This document shows positions 25,836 through 35,468 of a stretch of 64,000 nucleotides of DNA, piece by piece (the stretch's first letter is position 1; each line of letters starts with the position of its first letter). The position numbers and the translations under genes are program-made. Below the pieces are notes generated by a model, which was given only the letters and a program-made list of their open reading frames with translations, was not told where the DNA came from and made no database searches. This DNA is from Polaribacter cellanae. GTDB lineage: Bacteria > Bacteroidota > Bacteroidia > Flavobacteriales > Flavobacteriaceae. The stretch lies in contig NZ_CP071869.1 in the NCBI RefSeq assembly GCF_017569185.1, forward strand, positions 3,648,001-3,712,000. The letters run 5' to 3'.

Positions 25836-28658
25836 CTAAATTAATTCTTTTTTTAAAAACTTAGCTGTATAACTCGTTTTATGTTTTGTAATTTCTTCTG
25901 GAGTTCCTGTGCATAAAATTTTTCCACCTTTTTTTCCACCTTCCATACCCACATCAATAATATAATCTGCTAATTTTACAACATCTAAATTGTGTTCTAT
26001 AATTAGCACAGTATTTCCTTTGTCGGCTAATTTATTCAAGACTTCCATTAGCACTCTAATATCTTCAAAATGCAAACCTGTTGTTGGTTCATCTAAAATA
26101 TAGAAAGTATTTCCAGTATCTCTTTTAGATAGTTCTGCAGCCAATTTAATTCGTTGTGCTTCTCCACCAGAAAGTGTAGTAGATTGCTGCCCTAATGTAA
26201 TATAGCCCAAACCAACGTCTTTAATTGTTTTTAATTTTCTATGAATTTTAGGAATGTTTTCAAAGAAATCAGTAGCATCTTCAATCGTCATATTTAAAAT
26301 ATCGGAAATAGATTTTCCTTTATAACGAATTTCTAAAGTTTCTCTATTGAAGCGCTTTCCTTGGCAAGTTTCACATTCTACATGAACATCTGGTAAAAAG
26401 TTCATTTCTATCACTCGAACTCCTCCACCTTGGCATGTTTCACAACGTCCGCCTTTTACATTAAAAGAAAAACGACCAGGTTTGTAGCCACGAATAGCTG
26501 CTTCTGGGGTTTTTGCGAATAAACTTCTAATTTCGTCAAACGTTTTTGTATAGGTTGCTGGGTTAGAACGTGGCGTTCTTCCAATTGGAGATTGGTCGAT
26601 ATCAATAACTTTATCTACATGCTCTAAACCTTCAATTTTTTTGTAAGGCATTGGTTTTTTTACACCTCTATAAATATGTGCGTTTAAAATTGGATATAAG
26701 GTCTCGTTAATTAAAGTTGATTTTCCACTTCCAGAAACGCCAGTGACACAAATCATTTTTCCTAAAGGAAATTCCACAGAAACATTTTTTAAATTATTTC
26801 CAGAAGCACCCTTTAATTTGATTATTTTTCCATTTCCTTCTCTACGTTTTTTAGGAACAGCAATTTCTCTTTTTCCTGTAATATAATCCGAAGTTAAAGT
26901 TCTTTGTTTTTTTAATTCTTTAAAAGTTCCAGCAGAAACAATTTCTCCTCCATGTCTTCCTGCTCCAGGACCAATATCGAAAACAAAATCGGCATGTTCC
27001 ATCATGTCTTTGTCGTGTTCAACCACTAAAACAGAGTTTCCAATGTCTCGTAATTTAATTAAAGAGTCTATTAATTTTTGATTGTCTCGTTGATGCAAAC
27101 CAATACTTGGTTCATCTAAAATATATAAAACACCCACTAATTGCGACCCAATTTGTGTAGCAAGACGAATTCTTTGTGCTTCACCACCAGAAAGTGATTT
27201 GGATGTTCTATCTAACGTTAAATAATCCAATCCAACATCTAATAAAAATTGAATACGAGTGCGTATTTCTTTTAATATTTCTGATGCAATTGTAACTTGT
27301 TTTTCAGATAATTCTTTTTCTATATTCTTAAACCATTTAGCCAATTCAGTCACGTCCATTTGTGCCAAATCGCTAATGTTTTTATCGGTAATTTTAAAAT
27401 GAAGTGCCTCTTTTTTAAGACGTTTTCCATTACAGGTAGAGCAAGTAACTTCGTCCATAAAGTTTTTTGCCCACCTTTTTATAGAAGTACTTTCTGCATT
27501 GTTATATTGATTTTCGATAAAAGCAACAATTCCTTCAAAATCTATTTTGTAATTTCTGGTAACTCCAACAGTTTTAGATTCAATTTCAAAAGTTTCATTC
27601 CCACCATTTAAAATAATATTTAAAGCTTCTTTCGGAATATCTTTTATAGAATCTGTTAATTTAAATTTATAGCGTTCTGCAATATTTTGCAATTGTTTAA
27701 AAATCCAACTATTTTTTTGTTCTCCTAAAGGAATAATTCCTCCGTTTTTTATAGAAATACTGTTATCTGGAATTACCTTGTCTAAATTAATTTCATTGGT
27801 TATCCCCAACCCATTACAAGAGCTACAAGCACCTTTTGGAGAGTTGAAAGAAAATGTATTTGGCTCTGGACTTGGATAGGCGATTCCTGTTGTTGGGCAC
27901 ATGAGTTCTCGACTAAAATAACGAGGATTGTTATCGTCAATATCAATAACCATCATAATATTATTCCCAGAATATAAGGCAGTTTTTATGGTTTCGTCTA
28001 ATCTTTTTTCTGATGATTTGTTTATTGCCAATCGATCGATTACAACCTCAATATCATGATTTTTGTATCGATCCAATTTCATTCCTTTTTCGATTTCTCG
28101 AATTTCTCCATCCACACGAACTCGCAAAAAACCTTGTTTAGAAATCTGTTCGAAAAGTTCACGATAATGTCCTTTTCTAGATTTGATTAAAGGAGCTAAA
28201 ACAGCTATTTTTTTATCAGCAAAATCAGTAAGAATTAACTCTTTTATTTGTTCGTCTGAATAACTTACCATTTTTTCGTTGGTGTTGTAAGAATAAGCAT
28301 CACCAGCTCTTGCGAACAATAATCGTAAAAAATCGTAAATTTCTGTAATCGTTCCAACTGTAGAACGTGGACTTTTATTGGTTGTTTTTTGTTCAATGGA
28401 AATAACTGGCGAAAGTCCATCAATTTTATCGACATCAGGTCTTTCCAAACCACCTAAAAACTGTCTTGCATAGGCAGAAAAAGTTTCAATATAACGTCTT
28501 TGCCCTTCAGCATAAATGGTGTCAAAAGCCAAAGAAGATTTTCCACTTCCGCTTAAACCAGTAATTACCACTAATTTTTCTCGTGGAATTTTTACATCAA
28601 TATTCTTTAAATTATGAACTCTGGCTCCGTAAACTTCTATGTATTCTTGGTCTTTCAA
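25836..28658 (-). CDS. uvrA: Excinuclease ABC subunit A
   Basis: About 940 residues with two ABC ATPase halves. The first half has ITGLSGSGKSSLAFDT (Walker A) and SLSGGEAQRIRLATQIGSQ (signature). The second has VTGVSGSGKSTLINETL and TLSGGEAQRIKLAAELSK. Zinc modules are visible as CSSCNGLG, CSTCNGKR and CETCQGGG/CETCQGKR. The first zinc module lacks one cysteine (CPTTG), which I believe is usual in this phylum. I start at TTG 28658 (LKDQEYIEVYGARVHNL), since the in-frame ATG at 28700 adds a 14-residue extension without family support. It recognises bulky DNA lesions with UvrB in nucleotide excision repair. Confidence 0.93.
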   Translation of the reverse strand: MKDQEYIEVYGARVHNLKNIDVKIPREKLVVITGLSGSGKSSLAFDTIYAEGQRRYIETFSAYARQFLGGLERPDVDKIDGLSPVISIEQKTTNKSPRSTVGTITEIYDFLRLLFARAGDAYSYNTNEKMVSYSDEQIKELILTDFADKKIAVLAPLIKSRKGHYRELFEQISKQGFLRVRVDGEIREIEKGMKLDRYKNHDIEVVIDRLAINKSSEKRLDETIKTALYSGNNIMMVIDIDDNNPRYFSRELMCPTTGIAYPSPEPNTFSFNSPKGACSSCNGLGITNEINLDKVIPDNSISIKNGGIIPLGEQKNSWIFKQLQNIAERYKFKLTDSIKDIPKEALNIILNGGNETFEIESKTVGVTRNYKIDFEGIVAFIENQYNNAESTSIKRWAKNFMDEVTCSTCNGKRLKKEALHFKITDKNISDLAQMDVTELAKWFKNIEKELSEKQVTIASEILKEIRTRIQFLLDVGLDYLTLDRTSKSLSGGEAQRIRLATQIGSQLVGVLYILDEPSIGLHQRDNQKLIDSLIKLRDIGNSVLVVEHDKDMMEHADFVFDIGPGAGRHGGEIVSAGTFKELKKQRTLTSDYITGKREIAVPKKRREGNGKIIKLKGASGNNLKNVSVEFPLGKMICVTGVSGSGKSTLINETLYPILNAHIYRGVKKPMPYKKIEGLEHVDKVIDIDQSPIGRTPRSNPATYTKTFDEIRSLFAKTPEAAIRGYKPGRFSFNVKGGRCETCQGGGVRVIEMNFLPDVHVECETCQGKRFNRETLEIRYKGKSISDILNMTIEDATDFFENIPKIHRKLKTIKDVGLGYITLGQQSTTLSGGEAQRIKLAAELSKRDTGNTFYILDEPTTGLHFEDIRVLMEVLNKLADKGNTVLIIEHNLDVVKLADYIIDVGMEGGKKGGKILCTGTPEEITKHKTSYTAKFLKKELI

Positions 28659-28830
28659 ATGTGTGGTTTTTTCAGAAAAAAGCAAAGTTACAGAAAGCAA
28701 TTTTAATGCAGAAGAAAATATAAAACGCTTTCGTAAGTTTAACTTTTAAAATTGCATACAAAACAAACAAAAGTCTTGCTATAAAATCATAAAATAGTAT
28801 CTTGCAGTAGATTTTAAAAAAAAAGAAACG

Positions 28831-29049
28831 ATGGACAGTATTCGTCATTATTTCGAGAGAAATGGTTTTGGAGTTTTCTCAAGATTGGCAGATAGACTTG
28901 GTATGAGAGCTGTAAACGTGCGTTTGTTTTTTATTTATGTCACGTTTTTTACAGTCGGTTTGTCTTTTGGGTTGTATTTAACAATGGCTTTTTTATTAAA
29001 ATTAAAAGATAAAATTTACACTAAAAGAAGCTCTGTTTTCGATTTATAA
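28831..29049 (+). CDS. PspC-domain small membrane protein
   Basis: A 72-residue protein. The N-terminal RHYFERNGFGVFSRLADRLG followed by NVRLFFIYVTFFTVG and a second hydrophobic stretch matches the single PspC domain, which carries one hairpin of membrane helices. PspC proteins take part in envelope stress responses, sometimes as regulators. Here it sits one codon before the potassium-channel gene and is divergent from uvrA, so it is the first gene of a short operon. Its own role is unclear. Confidence 0.75.
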   Translation: MDSIRHYFERNGFGVFSRLADRLGMRAVNVRLFFIYVTFFTVGLSFGLYLTMAFLLKLKDKIYTKRSSVFDL

Positions 29050-29051
29050 AT

Positions 29052-30050
29052 ATGCCCATTTTACAGTCTAAAATTAATAAAATAGTAGTGTTGGTTGTTT
29101 CAATTATGGCAATTGGAACGATCGGTTATGTGGTGCTCTCTAATTATAATTTGGTAGATGCTTTGTATATGACTGTAATTACAGTAACTACAGTTGGTTT
29201 TGGAGAACTAAGGCCTTTTTCTCCCGAAGAAAAAGTTTTTACAATATTTTTAATCCTAACAAGTATTACTGTTTTTGGATATGCAATTTCGGCATTTTCC
29301 GAATATTTGGTAAGTGGTAAATTATTCGAACATTTTAAACATAAAAAGGTGGAAAAAGAAATAGTAAGATTAAAAGGACACACCATTGTTTGTGGTTTTG
29401 GCAGAAATGGAAAACAAGCAATTTTAAAATTAAGAAATTATAATAAAAAGTTTGTGGTTGTCGAAAAGAATAAAGAAATGATTGAAAATATAGATGCTGG
29501 TGGAATGCTAAATATCGAAGGCGATGCAACTTTAGATGAAACTTTATTAAAAGCTGGAATCGAGAAAGCATCTTTTTTAATTACAGCTTTGCCATCGGAT
29601 GCAGATAATTTATTCGTGGTTTTAACAGCAAGCCAATTAAACCCAAAATGTAGGGTAATTAGTAGAGCTTCCAACGAATCTTCTTACAGCAAGCTGAAAA
29701 TTGCAGGAGCAGATAATGTAATTATGCCAGATAAATTAGGAGGAGATCATATGGCTTCTTTAGTAACCACCCCAGATGTTATAGAATTTGTAGATAGGTT
29801 AACAATTGAAGGAGAAACCACCGCAAATTTAGAGGAAATTGCAGTAGACGATTTACCAAAAAAATACTTAAATAAAACAATTTTAGATTTAGATTTAAGA
29901 AGACAAACAGGTTGTACAGTTATTGGTTTTAGAAATCCTGATAGAGATTACATTATAAACCCAGAAGCAGATATTAAATTGATAGCTGGTTCGCATTTAA
30001 TCGTTTTAGGAAGACCAGAACAAATTATAAAATTGAGAGAATTATTTTAA
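29052..30050 (+). CDS. Potassium channel protein with RCK (TrkA-N/TrkA-C) domains
   Basis: A 332-residue protein with two membrane helices (about 9-29 and 73-95) around a pore loop whose filter reads TVTTVGFGELRP. An RCK domain follows (HTIVCGFGRNGKQAILKL, the Rossmann glycine motif), and then a TrkA-C-like domain ending LIAGSHLIVLGRPEQI. The layout is that of MthK/Kch-type ligand-gated K+ channels. The filter has GFG rather than GYG, and Glu rather than Asp after it. It starts three bases after the PspC gene, which suggests co-expression in the envelope. Confidence 0.88.
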   Translation: MPILQSKINKIVVLVVSIMAIGTIGYVVLSNYNLVDALYMTVITVTTVGFGELRPFSPEEKVFTIFLILTSITVFGYAISAFSEYLVSGKLFEHFKHKKVEKEIVRLKGHTIVCGFGRNGKQAILKLRNYNKKFVVVEKNKEMIENIDAGGMLNIEGDATLDETLLKAGIEKASFLITALPSDADNLFVVLTASQLNPKCRVISRASNESSYSKLKIAGADNVIMPDKLGGDHMASLVTTPDVIEFVDRLTIEGETTANLEEIAVDDLPKKYLNKTILDLDLRRQTGCTVIGFRNPDRDYIINPEADIKLIAGSHLIVLGRPEQIIKLRELF

Positions 30051-30093
30051 TTCGAATTGCATTTTTAACAACCTTAATCATAGAAAATTTGAA

Positions 30094-30993
30094 ATGAAGA
30101 AAATTGTAATTACAGGAAGTAATGGGTTGTTGGGTCAGTCTTTGTTAAATTTATTACTCGAAGAAAAAGATAAATATAAGATAATTGGTTTCTCGAGAGG
30201 AGAAAATAGGAGTGGAAGAAACGACTTTACATATGTTTCCATGGACATTACCCAAGAATTAATTCTGAAGGAAAAATTACAAGAAATAAACCCTGCAGTA
30301 ATTATAAACACAGCTGCAATGACGCAAGTAGACGATTGTGAAAACAACAAAGAAGTTTGCGATTTATTAAATGTAACAGTTGTAAAATGGTTGGTAGAAG
30401 TTTCTAAAGAAATAAATGCACACCTCATTCATATTTCAACAGATTTTATTTTCGATGGTAAAAAAGGAAATTATACAGAAACAGATACACCAAATCCTTT
30501 AAGTTATTACGGATTATCTAAGTTAAAGTCAGAAGAAATTCTAATAAAATCAAATATAAATTATACAATTTTAAGAACCATTCTGGTGTATGGAAAAGTG
30601 TTTGATATGAATAGAAATAATATTGTTTTATGGGTAAAGAAAATGTTAGAACAACAAAAAGAAATAACAATTGTAAACGACCAGTTTAGAGCGCCAACTT
30701 ATGTAGAAGATTTGGCGATAGCTTGTAAAATATCTATTGATAAAAAAGCGACTGGAATTTATAATATTGCTTCCAAAAAAATATTAAGTGTGTATGAAAT
30801 TGCGCAACAAATTGCCGGTAGTTTTAATTTAGATAAAAATTTAATTAAACCAATATCTACATCAACATTAAATCAAACTGCACCAAGACCCGCAAAAACA
30901 GGTTTCGATTTATCAAAAACGAACAAAGAGCTTGGTTTTTACCCAAAATCATTCAAAGAAGACTTAGAAAGGTTTAAAGAAAAATTAATGTAA
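30094..30993 (+). CDS. SDR family oxidoreductase, dTDP-4-dehydrorhamnose reductase-like
   Basis: A 299-residue extended short-chain dehydrogenase. It has the NAD(P) motif ITGSNGLLGQSLLNLL, the catalytic YYGLSKLKSEE (Tyr-x-x-x-Lys) preceded by HISTDFIFDGKKGNY, and AAMTQVDDCENNKEVC. These are signatures of RfbD-like NAD(P)-dependent sugar reductases. The reaction is probably reduction of an NDP-keto-sugar for surface glycans, but no other dTDP-rhamnose gene is adjacent, so the substrate is uncertain. Confidence 0.82.
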   Translation: MKKIVITGSNGLLGQSLLNLLLEEKDKYKIIGFSRGENRSGRNDFTYVSMDITQELILKEKLQEINPAVIINTAAMTQVDDCENNKEVCDLLNVTVVKWLVEVSKEINAHLIHISTDFIFDGKKGNYTETDTPNPLSYYGLSKLKSEEILIKSNINYTILRTILVYGKVFDMNRNNIVLWVKKMLEQQKEITIVNDQFRAPTYVEDLAIACKISIDKKATGIYNIASKKILSVYEIAQQIAGSFNLDKNLIKPISTSTLNQTAPRPAKTGFDLSKTNKELGFYPKSFKEDLERFKEKLM

Positions 30994-31090
30994 AAATCAT
31001 ATTTAACTCATAAAAGTTGTTAAAAGAGCAATTTTTTATGATATTGCGTGCTACTAATTAAAAAAATACTAATCATATTTAATATTTATT

Positions 31091-32785
31091 ATGAAGAAAA
31101 AACTTCTTTCACTATTGCTTTTAGCAATACCAGCTTTGTGTTTTGCACAAAGTACAACAGATAAAATTGATTCCATTTTTAAAGATTACACAGGATGGTT
31201 TGTAGATGCAATTTTCTATGAAATTCCCTTCTCTGACACTTTTCAAATACCTTGGGTGTTAATTGTTTTAATTGGTGGAGCACTCTATTTTACGATTTAT
31301 TTTAAACTTATAAATATTACAGGATTTGTAACAGCTCTTCAGGTGGTTAGAGGTAAATATGAAGATATAGAGAAGCATGGTGTAGATAAACTGTATGGAG
31401 ATGATGCACAGTCTGAAGATATCCTCGAAAAACTAAAAAATAACGATTTAGATTCAGATATTATTGTAAAATCTTACGGAGATCAAACTCCTGGTGGAGA
31501 TGCAATTGAAACGATAAGAGATGAAAGTGCAGATGGAGAAGTTTCTCATTTTCAAGCATTAACAGCGGCTCTTTCTGCAACTGTAGGTTTGGGTAATATT
31601 GCAGGAGTTGCAGTGGCATTATCTATTGGAGGCCCTGGAGCTACTTTTTGGATGATTATTGCAGGGCTTTTAGGAATGGCTTCAAAATTTGCAGAATGTA
31701 CTTTAGGTGTAAAGTATAGAGACGTTGGTGAAGATGGTACTGTTTATGGTGGTCCAATGTATTATTTAACAAAAGGACTAAAAGAAAAAGGAGCAGGCAA
31801 GATAGGGAAATTTCTAGCAATACTATTCGCCATTTTTGTAATTGGAGGTTCTTTTGGAGGTGGAAACATGTTTCAAGCAAACCAAGCAGCAGCACAATTT
31901 ACAAAGTTATTTGAATTAACAGGACCAAATGCAGGTTTATACTTTGGAATTGTAATGGCAGTTTTAGTAGCTGTAGTTATTATTGGAGGAATTAAAAGAA
32001 TAGCATCTGTAACCGAAAAAGTTGTGCCTTTTATGGCAGGTATATATGTATTAGCAGCATTAATAATTCTTGGAGCAAATTGGCATTTAATAGACGATGC
32101 TTTTGCACTTATTTATCATGGAGCATTTTCTGGTCTTGGTATTGCAGGAGGATTAATTGGTGTAATGATTCAAGGTATTCGTAGAGGAGCCTTTTCAAAT
32201 GAAGCTGGAGTTGGTTCTGCAGCAATTGCACACTCTGCAGTAAGAACAAAATACCCTGCAAGTGAAGGTATTGTTGCTTTATTAGAGCCTTTTATCGACA
32301 CAGTAATTATATGTACTATGACTGCCTTGGTTATTATTATAACAAATTTCGATGGGCAATTTATGCAATATGGTGTAGAAATTAAAGAAGGTGTAGAGTT
32401 AACAGCAATTGCTTTCGATTCTGTAATACCACACTTTTCGATAGTTTTAACTATCGCAGTTATTTTATTTGCATTTTCAACGATGATTTCTTGGTCGTAT
32501 TATGGTATGCAAGGATGGAAATTTTTATTTGGAAAAGGAAAAATTACAGATTTAGTTTACAAAGTTTTATTCTTAATGTTTGTAATTATTGGAGCATCAA
32601 TAAGTCTTGGAGCTGTAATTGATTTTTCAGATGCTATGATTTTTGCAATGGTTGTTCCAAATATTATAGGGGTAATTATGTTATCGCCAGTAATTAAAAA
32701 AGAATTAAAAAAATACATGAATGCAATCGATAAAAAAGAAGAGGCATTAGAAGATGGAGCTGTAGATGTGAACGATCATATATAG
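31091..32785 (+). CDS. Alanine/glycine:cation symporter (AGCS family)
   Basis: A 564-residue inner-membrane transporter with about 10-11 hydrophobic helices. Family signatures are ATVGLGNIAGVAVALSIGGP, FAECTLGVKYRDVGEDG, YGGPMYYLTKG and RRGAFSNEAGVGSAAIAHS. Before the core lie a hydrophobic N-terminal segment ending CFAQ and an acidic insert of about 60 residues (around 105-160), which makes it longer than the roughly 480 residues of many AGCS proteins. It takes up alanine or glycine together with Na+ (or H+). It is followed after 13 bp by the helix-hairpin-helix gene. Confidence 0.9.
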   Translation: MKKKLLSLLLLAIPALCFAQSTTDKIDSIFKDYTGWFVDAIFYEIPFSDTFQIPWVLIVLIGGALYFTIYFKLINITGFVTALQVVRGKYEDIEKHGVDKLYGDDAQSEDILEKLKNNDLDSDIIVKSYGDQTPGGDAIETIRDESADGEVSHFQALTAALSATVGLGNIAGVAVALSIGGPGATFWMIIAGLLGMASKFAECTLGVKYRDVGEDGTVYGGPMYYLTKGLKEKGAGKIGKFLAILFAIFVIGGSFGGGNMFQANQAAAQFTKLFELTGPNAGLYFGIVMAVLVAVVIIGGIKRIASVTEKVVPFMAGIYVLAALIILGANWHLIDDAFALIYHGAFSGLGIAGGLIGVMIQGIRRGAFSNEAGVGSAAIAHSAVRTKYPASEGIVALLEPFIDTVIICTMTALVIIITNFDGQFMQYGVEIKEGVELTAIAFDSVIPHFSIVLTIAVILFAFSTMISWSYYGMQGWKFLFGKGKITDLVYKVLFLMFVIIGASISLGAVIDFSDAMIFAMVVPNIIGVIMLSPVIKKELKKYMNAIDKKEEALEDGAVDVNDHI

Positions 32786-32798
32786 TCTAATCAATAAG

Positions 32799-33722
32799 AT
32801 GAACATATTTAAATCCCATTTCTGGTATAACAAAAGCCAAAGAAATGGGATTTTTCTTTTAGTACTATTAATAATAGTCTTCCAATGTATTATTGTTTTT
32901 GTTGATTTTTCTTCGGATAAAATAATAGATACAAATTCCCCACAAGTCTTAGCTTTTCAGCATAAAATAGACAGTCTTCAAAAAGTGGAAATAGAAAACA
33001 GAAAGCCTAAAATTTATCCTTTCAATCCCAATTATATTACAGATTTTAAGGGAGCACAACTGGGCATGTCTTTAGATGAAATAGATAGATTGCTAGCTTT
33101 TAGAAAAACAAATAAATTTGTCAATTCTAAAAAAGAATTTCAACAGATAACCAAAGTTTCAGATAGTTTACTTCATAAAATTTCTCCCTATTTTAAATTT
33201 CCAGACTGGGTGATTAAAAGAAATAAAAATAAATATAGTAACCAAAATGCCATTTCTAGCATTTCACCTTCCCTTAATAAAGGCTCTGTCGAGAAATCCC
33301 GAAAATCAAAATATAAACTTAGTACAACAGATATTAATAAAGCAACTGCAGAAGATTTTCAATCGATCAATGGAATTGGGCCTGCTTTTTCGGAAAGAAT
33401 TGTTAAGTATCGTTCTAAATTACAAGGTTTTTCATTTAAAGATCAACTTTACGAAGTTTGGAATTTGGACAAAGATGTAGCAGATAGCGTATTAGAAACA
33501 TTTAAAATAGTTGAAAAACCAACAATCAAAACTCAAAATGTAAACACAGTAACTTTTAAGGAGTTACTTAAAAATCCTTATATCGATTACGAGTTGTGTA
33601 AGAAAATTTTTAATTACAGAGACGAAGTTGCAGAACTTCAACATATATCAGAATTAAAAAATATCAAAGACTTTCCTTTAGATAAATATGATAGAATAGT
33701 CTTATATTTGGTCGCTCAATAA
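32799..33722 (+). CDS. Helix-hairpin-helix (ComEA-like) protein
   Basis: A 307-residue protein with one N-terminal membrane helix (about 17-39) and repeated helix-hairpin-helix motifs. The clearest is INKATAEDFQSINGIGPAFS, with weaker copies at GAQLGMSLDEIDRLLAFRKT and TFKELLKNPYIDYELCKKIF. This layout is that of ComEA-related proteins that bind DNA non-specifically outside the inner membrane. No competence genes are adjacent. It lies between the symporter and an acyl-CoA dehydrogenase on the same strand. Confidence 0.82.
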   Translation: MNIFKSHFWYNKSQRNGIFLLVLLIIVFQCIIVFVDFSSDKIIDTNSPQVLAFQHKIDSLQKVEIENRKPKIYPFNPNYITDFKGAQLGMSLDEIDRLLAFRKTNKFVNSKKEFQQITKVSDSLLHKISPYFKFPDWVIKRNKNKYSNQNAISSISPSLNKGSVEKSRKSKYKLSTTDINKATAEDFQSINGIGPAFSERIVKYRSKLQGFSFKDQLYEVWNLDKDVADSVLETFKIVEKPTIKTQNVNTVTFKELLKNPYIDYELCKKIFNYRDEVAELQHISELKNIKDFPLDKYDRIVLYLVAQ

Positions 33723-33742
33723 ATAACTCAAATTAGTACCAT

Positions 33743-34909
33743 ATGAACAATATGTATTTTACTGAAGAACACGAAGCATTTCGATCGAGCTTTAAAGAAT
33801 TTTTACAAAAAGAGGTCGTTCCACATATCGATAAGTGGGAAAAAACAGGAACGATAGAACGTTTTATTTGGAAGAAATTTGGCGAAATGGGTTATTTCGG
33901 ATTAAATACTCCAGAAGAATTTGGTGGAATGGGTTTAGATCTTTTTTACACCGTAATTTTTTTAGAAGAATTACAAAAAGTAAATTCTGGCGGATTTGCA
34001 GCTGCAATGTGGGCACACGAATATCTAGCAATGACGCATTTGAACAAAGAAGGTGACGATTTTGTAAAAAATAAATACTTAGTACCAAGTGTAGAAGGAG
34101 AAATGATTGGTTGTTTGTGTATCACAGAACCTTTTGGAGGATCTGATGTTGCAGGAATGCGTTCCACAGCAATAAAACAAGGCGATAAATACATTTTAAA
34201 TGGTTCTAAAACCTTTATTACAAACGGAATTTATTCAGATTATTTAATAGTAGCTGCAAAAACAGACCCCTCAGATAAATATAAAGGAATTAGTATTTTT
34301 GTCGTAGATAGAAATACAAAAGGAATTTCTGCGACCAAATTAGATAAGTTGGGTTGGAAAGCTTCAGATACAGGAGAAATTGCATTCGATAATGTAGAAA
34401 TTCCTGTAGAAAACTTAATGGGCGAAGAAGGGAAAGGTTTTCCTTACATTATGCAACATTTTGCTTTAGAGCGTTTAATTATGGGAATAAATGCCCATGC
34501 AAGAGCAGAATTCGCTGTAGATTATGCAATTAATTATATGCAAGAAAGAGTAGCTTTTGGCAAGTCTTTAGATAAATTTCAAGCATTAAGACATAAAATT
34601 GCTGAAATGGCAAGTAGAGTCGATATGTGTAGAGAGTACAATTACTCGATTACAAAACGTTTAAATGACGGTAAATATGTTGTAAAAGAAGCGAGTATGT
34701 CTAAGTTGCTATCAACAAAAATGGCAGACGAAGTAATTTACGATGCATTACAATTATTGGGTGGTTATGGTTATATGGAAGATTATCCAATGGCACGTTT
34801 ACTAAGAGATAGTAGATTAGGGCCAATTGGCGGAGGAACTTCAGAAATCTTAAAAGAGATTATCGCTAAAATGGTAATCGATAACAAAGAGTATAAACCA
34901 GCAACATAG
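33743..34909 (+). CDS. Acyl-CoA dehydrogenase family protein
   Basis: A 388-residue FAD enzyme with the three acyl-CoA dehydrogenase domains. The signatures are CLCITEPFGGSDVAGMRSTA, ERVAFGKSLDKFQALRHKIA and LQLLGGYGYMEDYPMARLLR. The C-terminal PIGGGTSEILKE has glycine where medium-chain enzymes keep the catalytic glutamate. As in long-chain and isovaleryl enzymes, the base is probably the Glu of HFALERLIMG. It oxidises an acyl-CoA at the alpha-beta bond. The end of this gene is repeated in tandem downstream. Confidence 0.9.
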   Translation: MNNMYFTEEHEAFRSSFKEFLQKEVVPHIDKWEKTGTIERFIWKKFGEMGYFGLNTPEEFGGMGLDLFYTVIFLEELQKVNSGGFAAAMWAHEYLAMTHLNKEGDDFVKNKYLVPSVEGEMIGCLCITEPFGGSDVAGMRSTAIKQGDKYILNGSKTFITNGIYSDYLIVAAKTDPSDKYKGISIFVVDRNTKGISATKLDKLGWKASDTGEIAFDNVEIPVENLMGEEGKGFPYIMQHFALERLIMGINAHARAEFAVDYAINYMQERVAFGKSLDKFQALRHKIAEMASRVDMCREYNYSITKRLNDGKYVVKEASMSKLLSTKMADEVIYDALQLLGGYGYMEDYPMARLLRDSRLGPIGGGTSEILKEIIAKMVIDNKEYKPAT

Positions 34910-35091
34910 TTTTTTTTGATTACTGTTTCAGCGAAAATCATTTCCAATTATCGCTAAAATGGTAATCGATAACAAAGAGTATAAACCAGCAACATAGTTT
35001 TTTTTGATTACTGTTTTAGCGAAAATTATTTTCAATTATCGCTAAAATGGTAATCGATAACAAAGAGTATAAACCAGCAACATAGTTTTTT
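34861..35091. repeat. 88-bp tandem repeat copying the 3' end of the acyl-CoA dehydrogenase gene
   Basis: Copies begin at 34861, 34949 and 35037, an exact 88-bp period; the third stops after 55 bp. Each contains the last 49 bases of the acyl-CoA dehydrogenase gene, including its TAG, plus about 39 bases of downstream DNA. Only a few bases differ (for example TTTCAGCG versus TTTTAGCG). Copies two and three could encode only a 12-residue tail, MVIDNKEYKPAT. The layout points to replication slippage or unequal exchange. Confidence 0.93.
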
Positions 35092-35379
35092 AAACAAGGG
35101 AGCATGCTCTCTTACTTTATTTTAAAATATCCTGCAAGTCTCCAAAATTTTTGCAGGATATTATAATTTTACCCAAAAACAAACTGAAAACCGTGACTGC
35201 CAACTGCCAACTAAAATACTGCCAACTCCAATTTTTGGGCGTTCTCTAAAAAGGTTGAACTTGGAGTTTATCTTGAGCGCAGTCGAAAGGCTACAATCTT
35301 TTACCTTAAAAAAGCTAAAAGGATTTCTACTGTAATCCCTAATGCAAATCCATTACACAAAATAATTTAGTTTTTAGAA
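35092..35379. other. Non-coding spacer upstream of rpsU copy A
   Basis: I see no gene here. The spacer holds a terminator-like hairpin (35126-35162), an ACTG-rich repeat (ACTGCCA in direct copies, 35196-35229) and a single copy of the dispersed TTGAGCGCAGTCGAA element at 35274-35287. The remaining AT-rich sequence leads into the rpsU promoter. Confidence 0.6.
35126..35162 (+). terminator. Hairpin terminator after the acyl-CoA dehydrogenase repeats
   Basis: A perfect 12-bp stem, AATATCCTGCAA (35126-35137) with TTGCAGGATATT (35151-35162), and a 13-base loop. The downstream sequence ATAATTTT is only a weak U-tract, so termination strength is uncertain. Confidence 0.6.
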
Positions 35380-35409
35380 TTGTCAATTCATAATTTGTAA
35401 TTACATTTG
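35380..35409 (+). promoter_or_regulatory. Bacteroidota-type promoter of rpsU copy A
   Basis: TTG at 35380-35382, exactly 19 bases, then TACATTTG at 35402-35409. This fits the -33/-7 consensus TTG-N19-TAnnTTTG of the Bacteroidota primary sigma factor. The start of transcription would lie near 35416, giving a leader of about 68 bases. Confidence 0.8.
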
Positions 35410-35468
35410 CAGTCCAAAAAATAAACCAAATAGTTTAAATACTATTCAAAATATAAAGATACTATGAA

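Noticed and set aside
27830..27910. UvrA first zinc module with a missing cysteine (CPTTG)
   Set aside because: I believe this variant is usual in Bacteroidota UvrA, and the other zinc modules and both ATPase sites are intact.
33743..34909. Acyl-CoA dehydrogenase that lacks the catalytic glutamate near the C-terminus
   Set aside because: Long-chain and isovaleryl-type enzymes also have a small residue there and use a glutamate in the LERL helix, which is present.
34861..35091. Regularly spaced repeat that might be a short CRISPR array
   Set aside because: The copies are directly adjacent 88-bp units without unique spacers, and they copy the end of the neighbouring gene.
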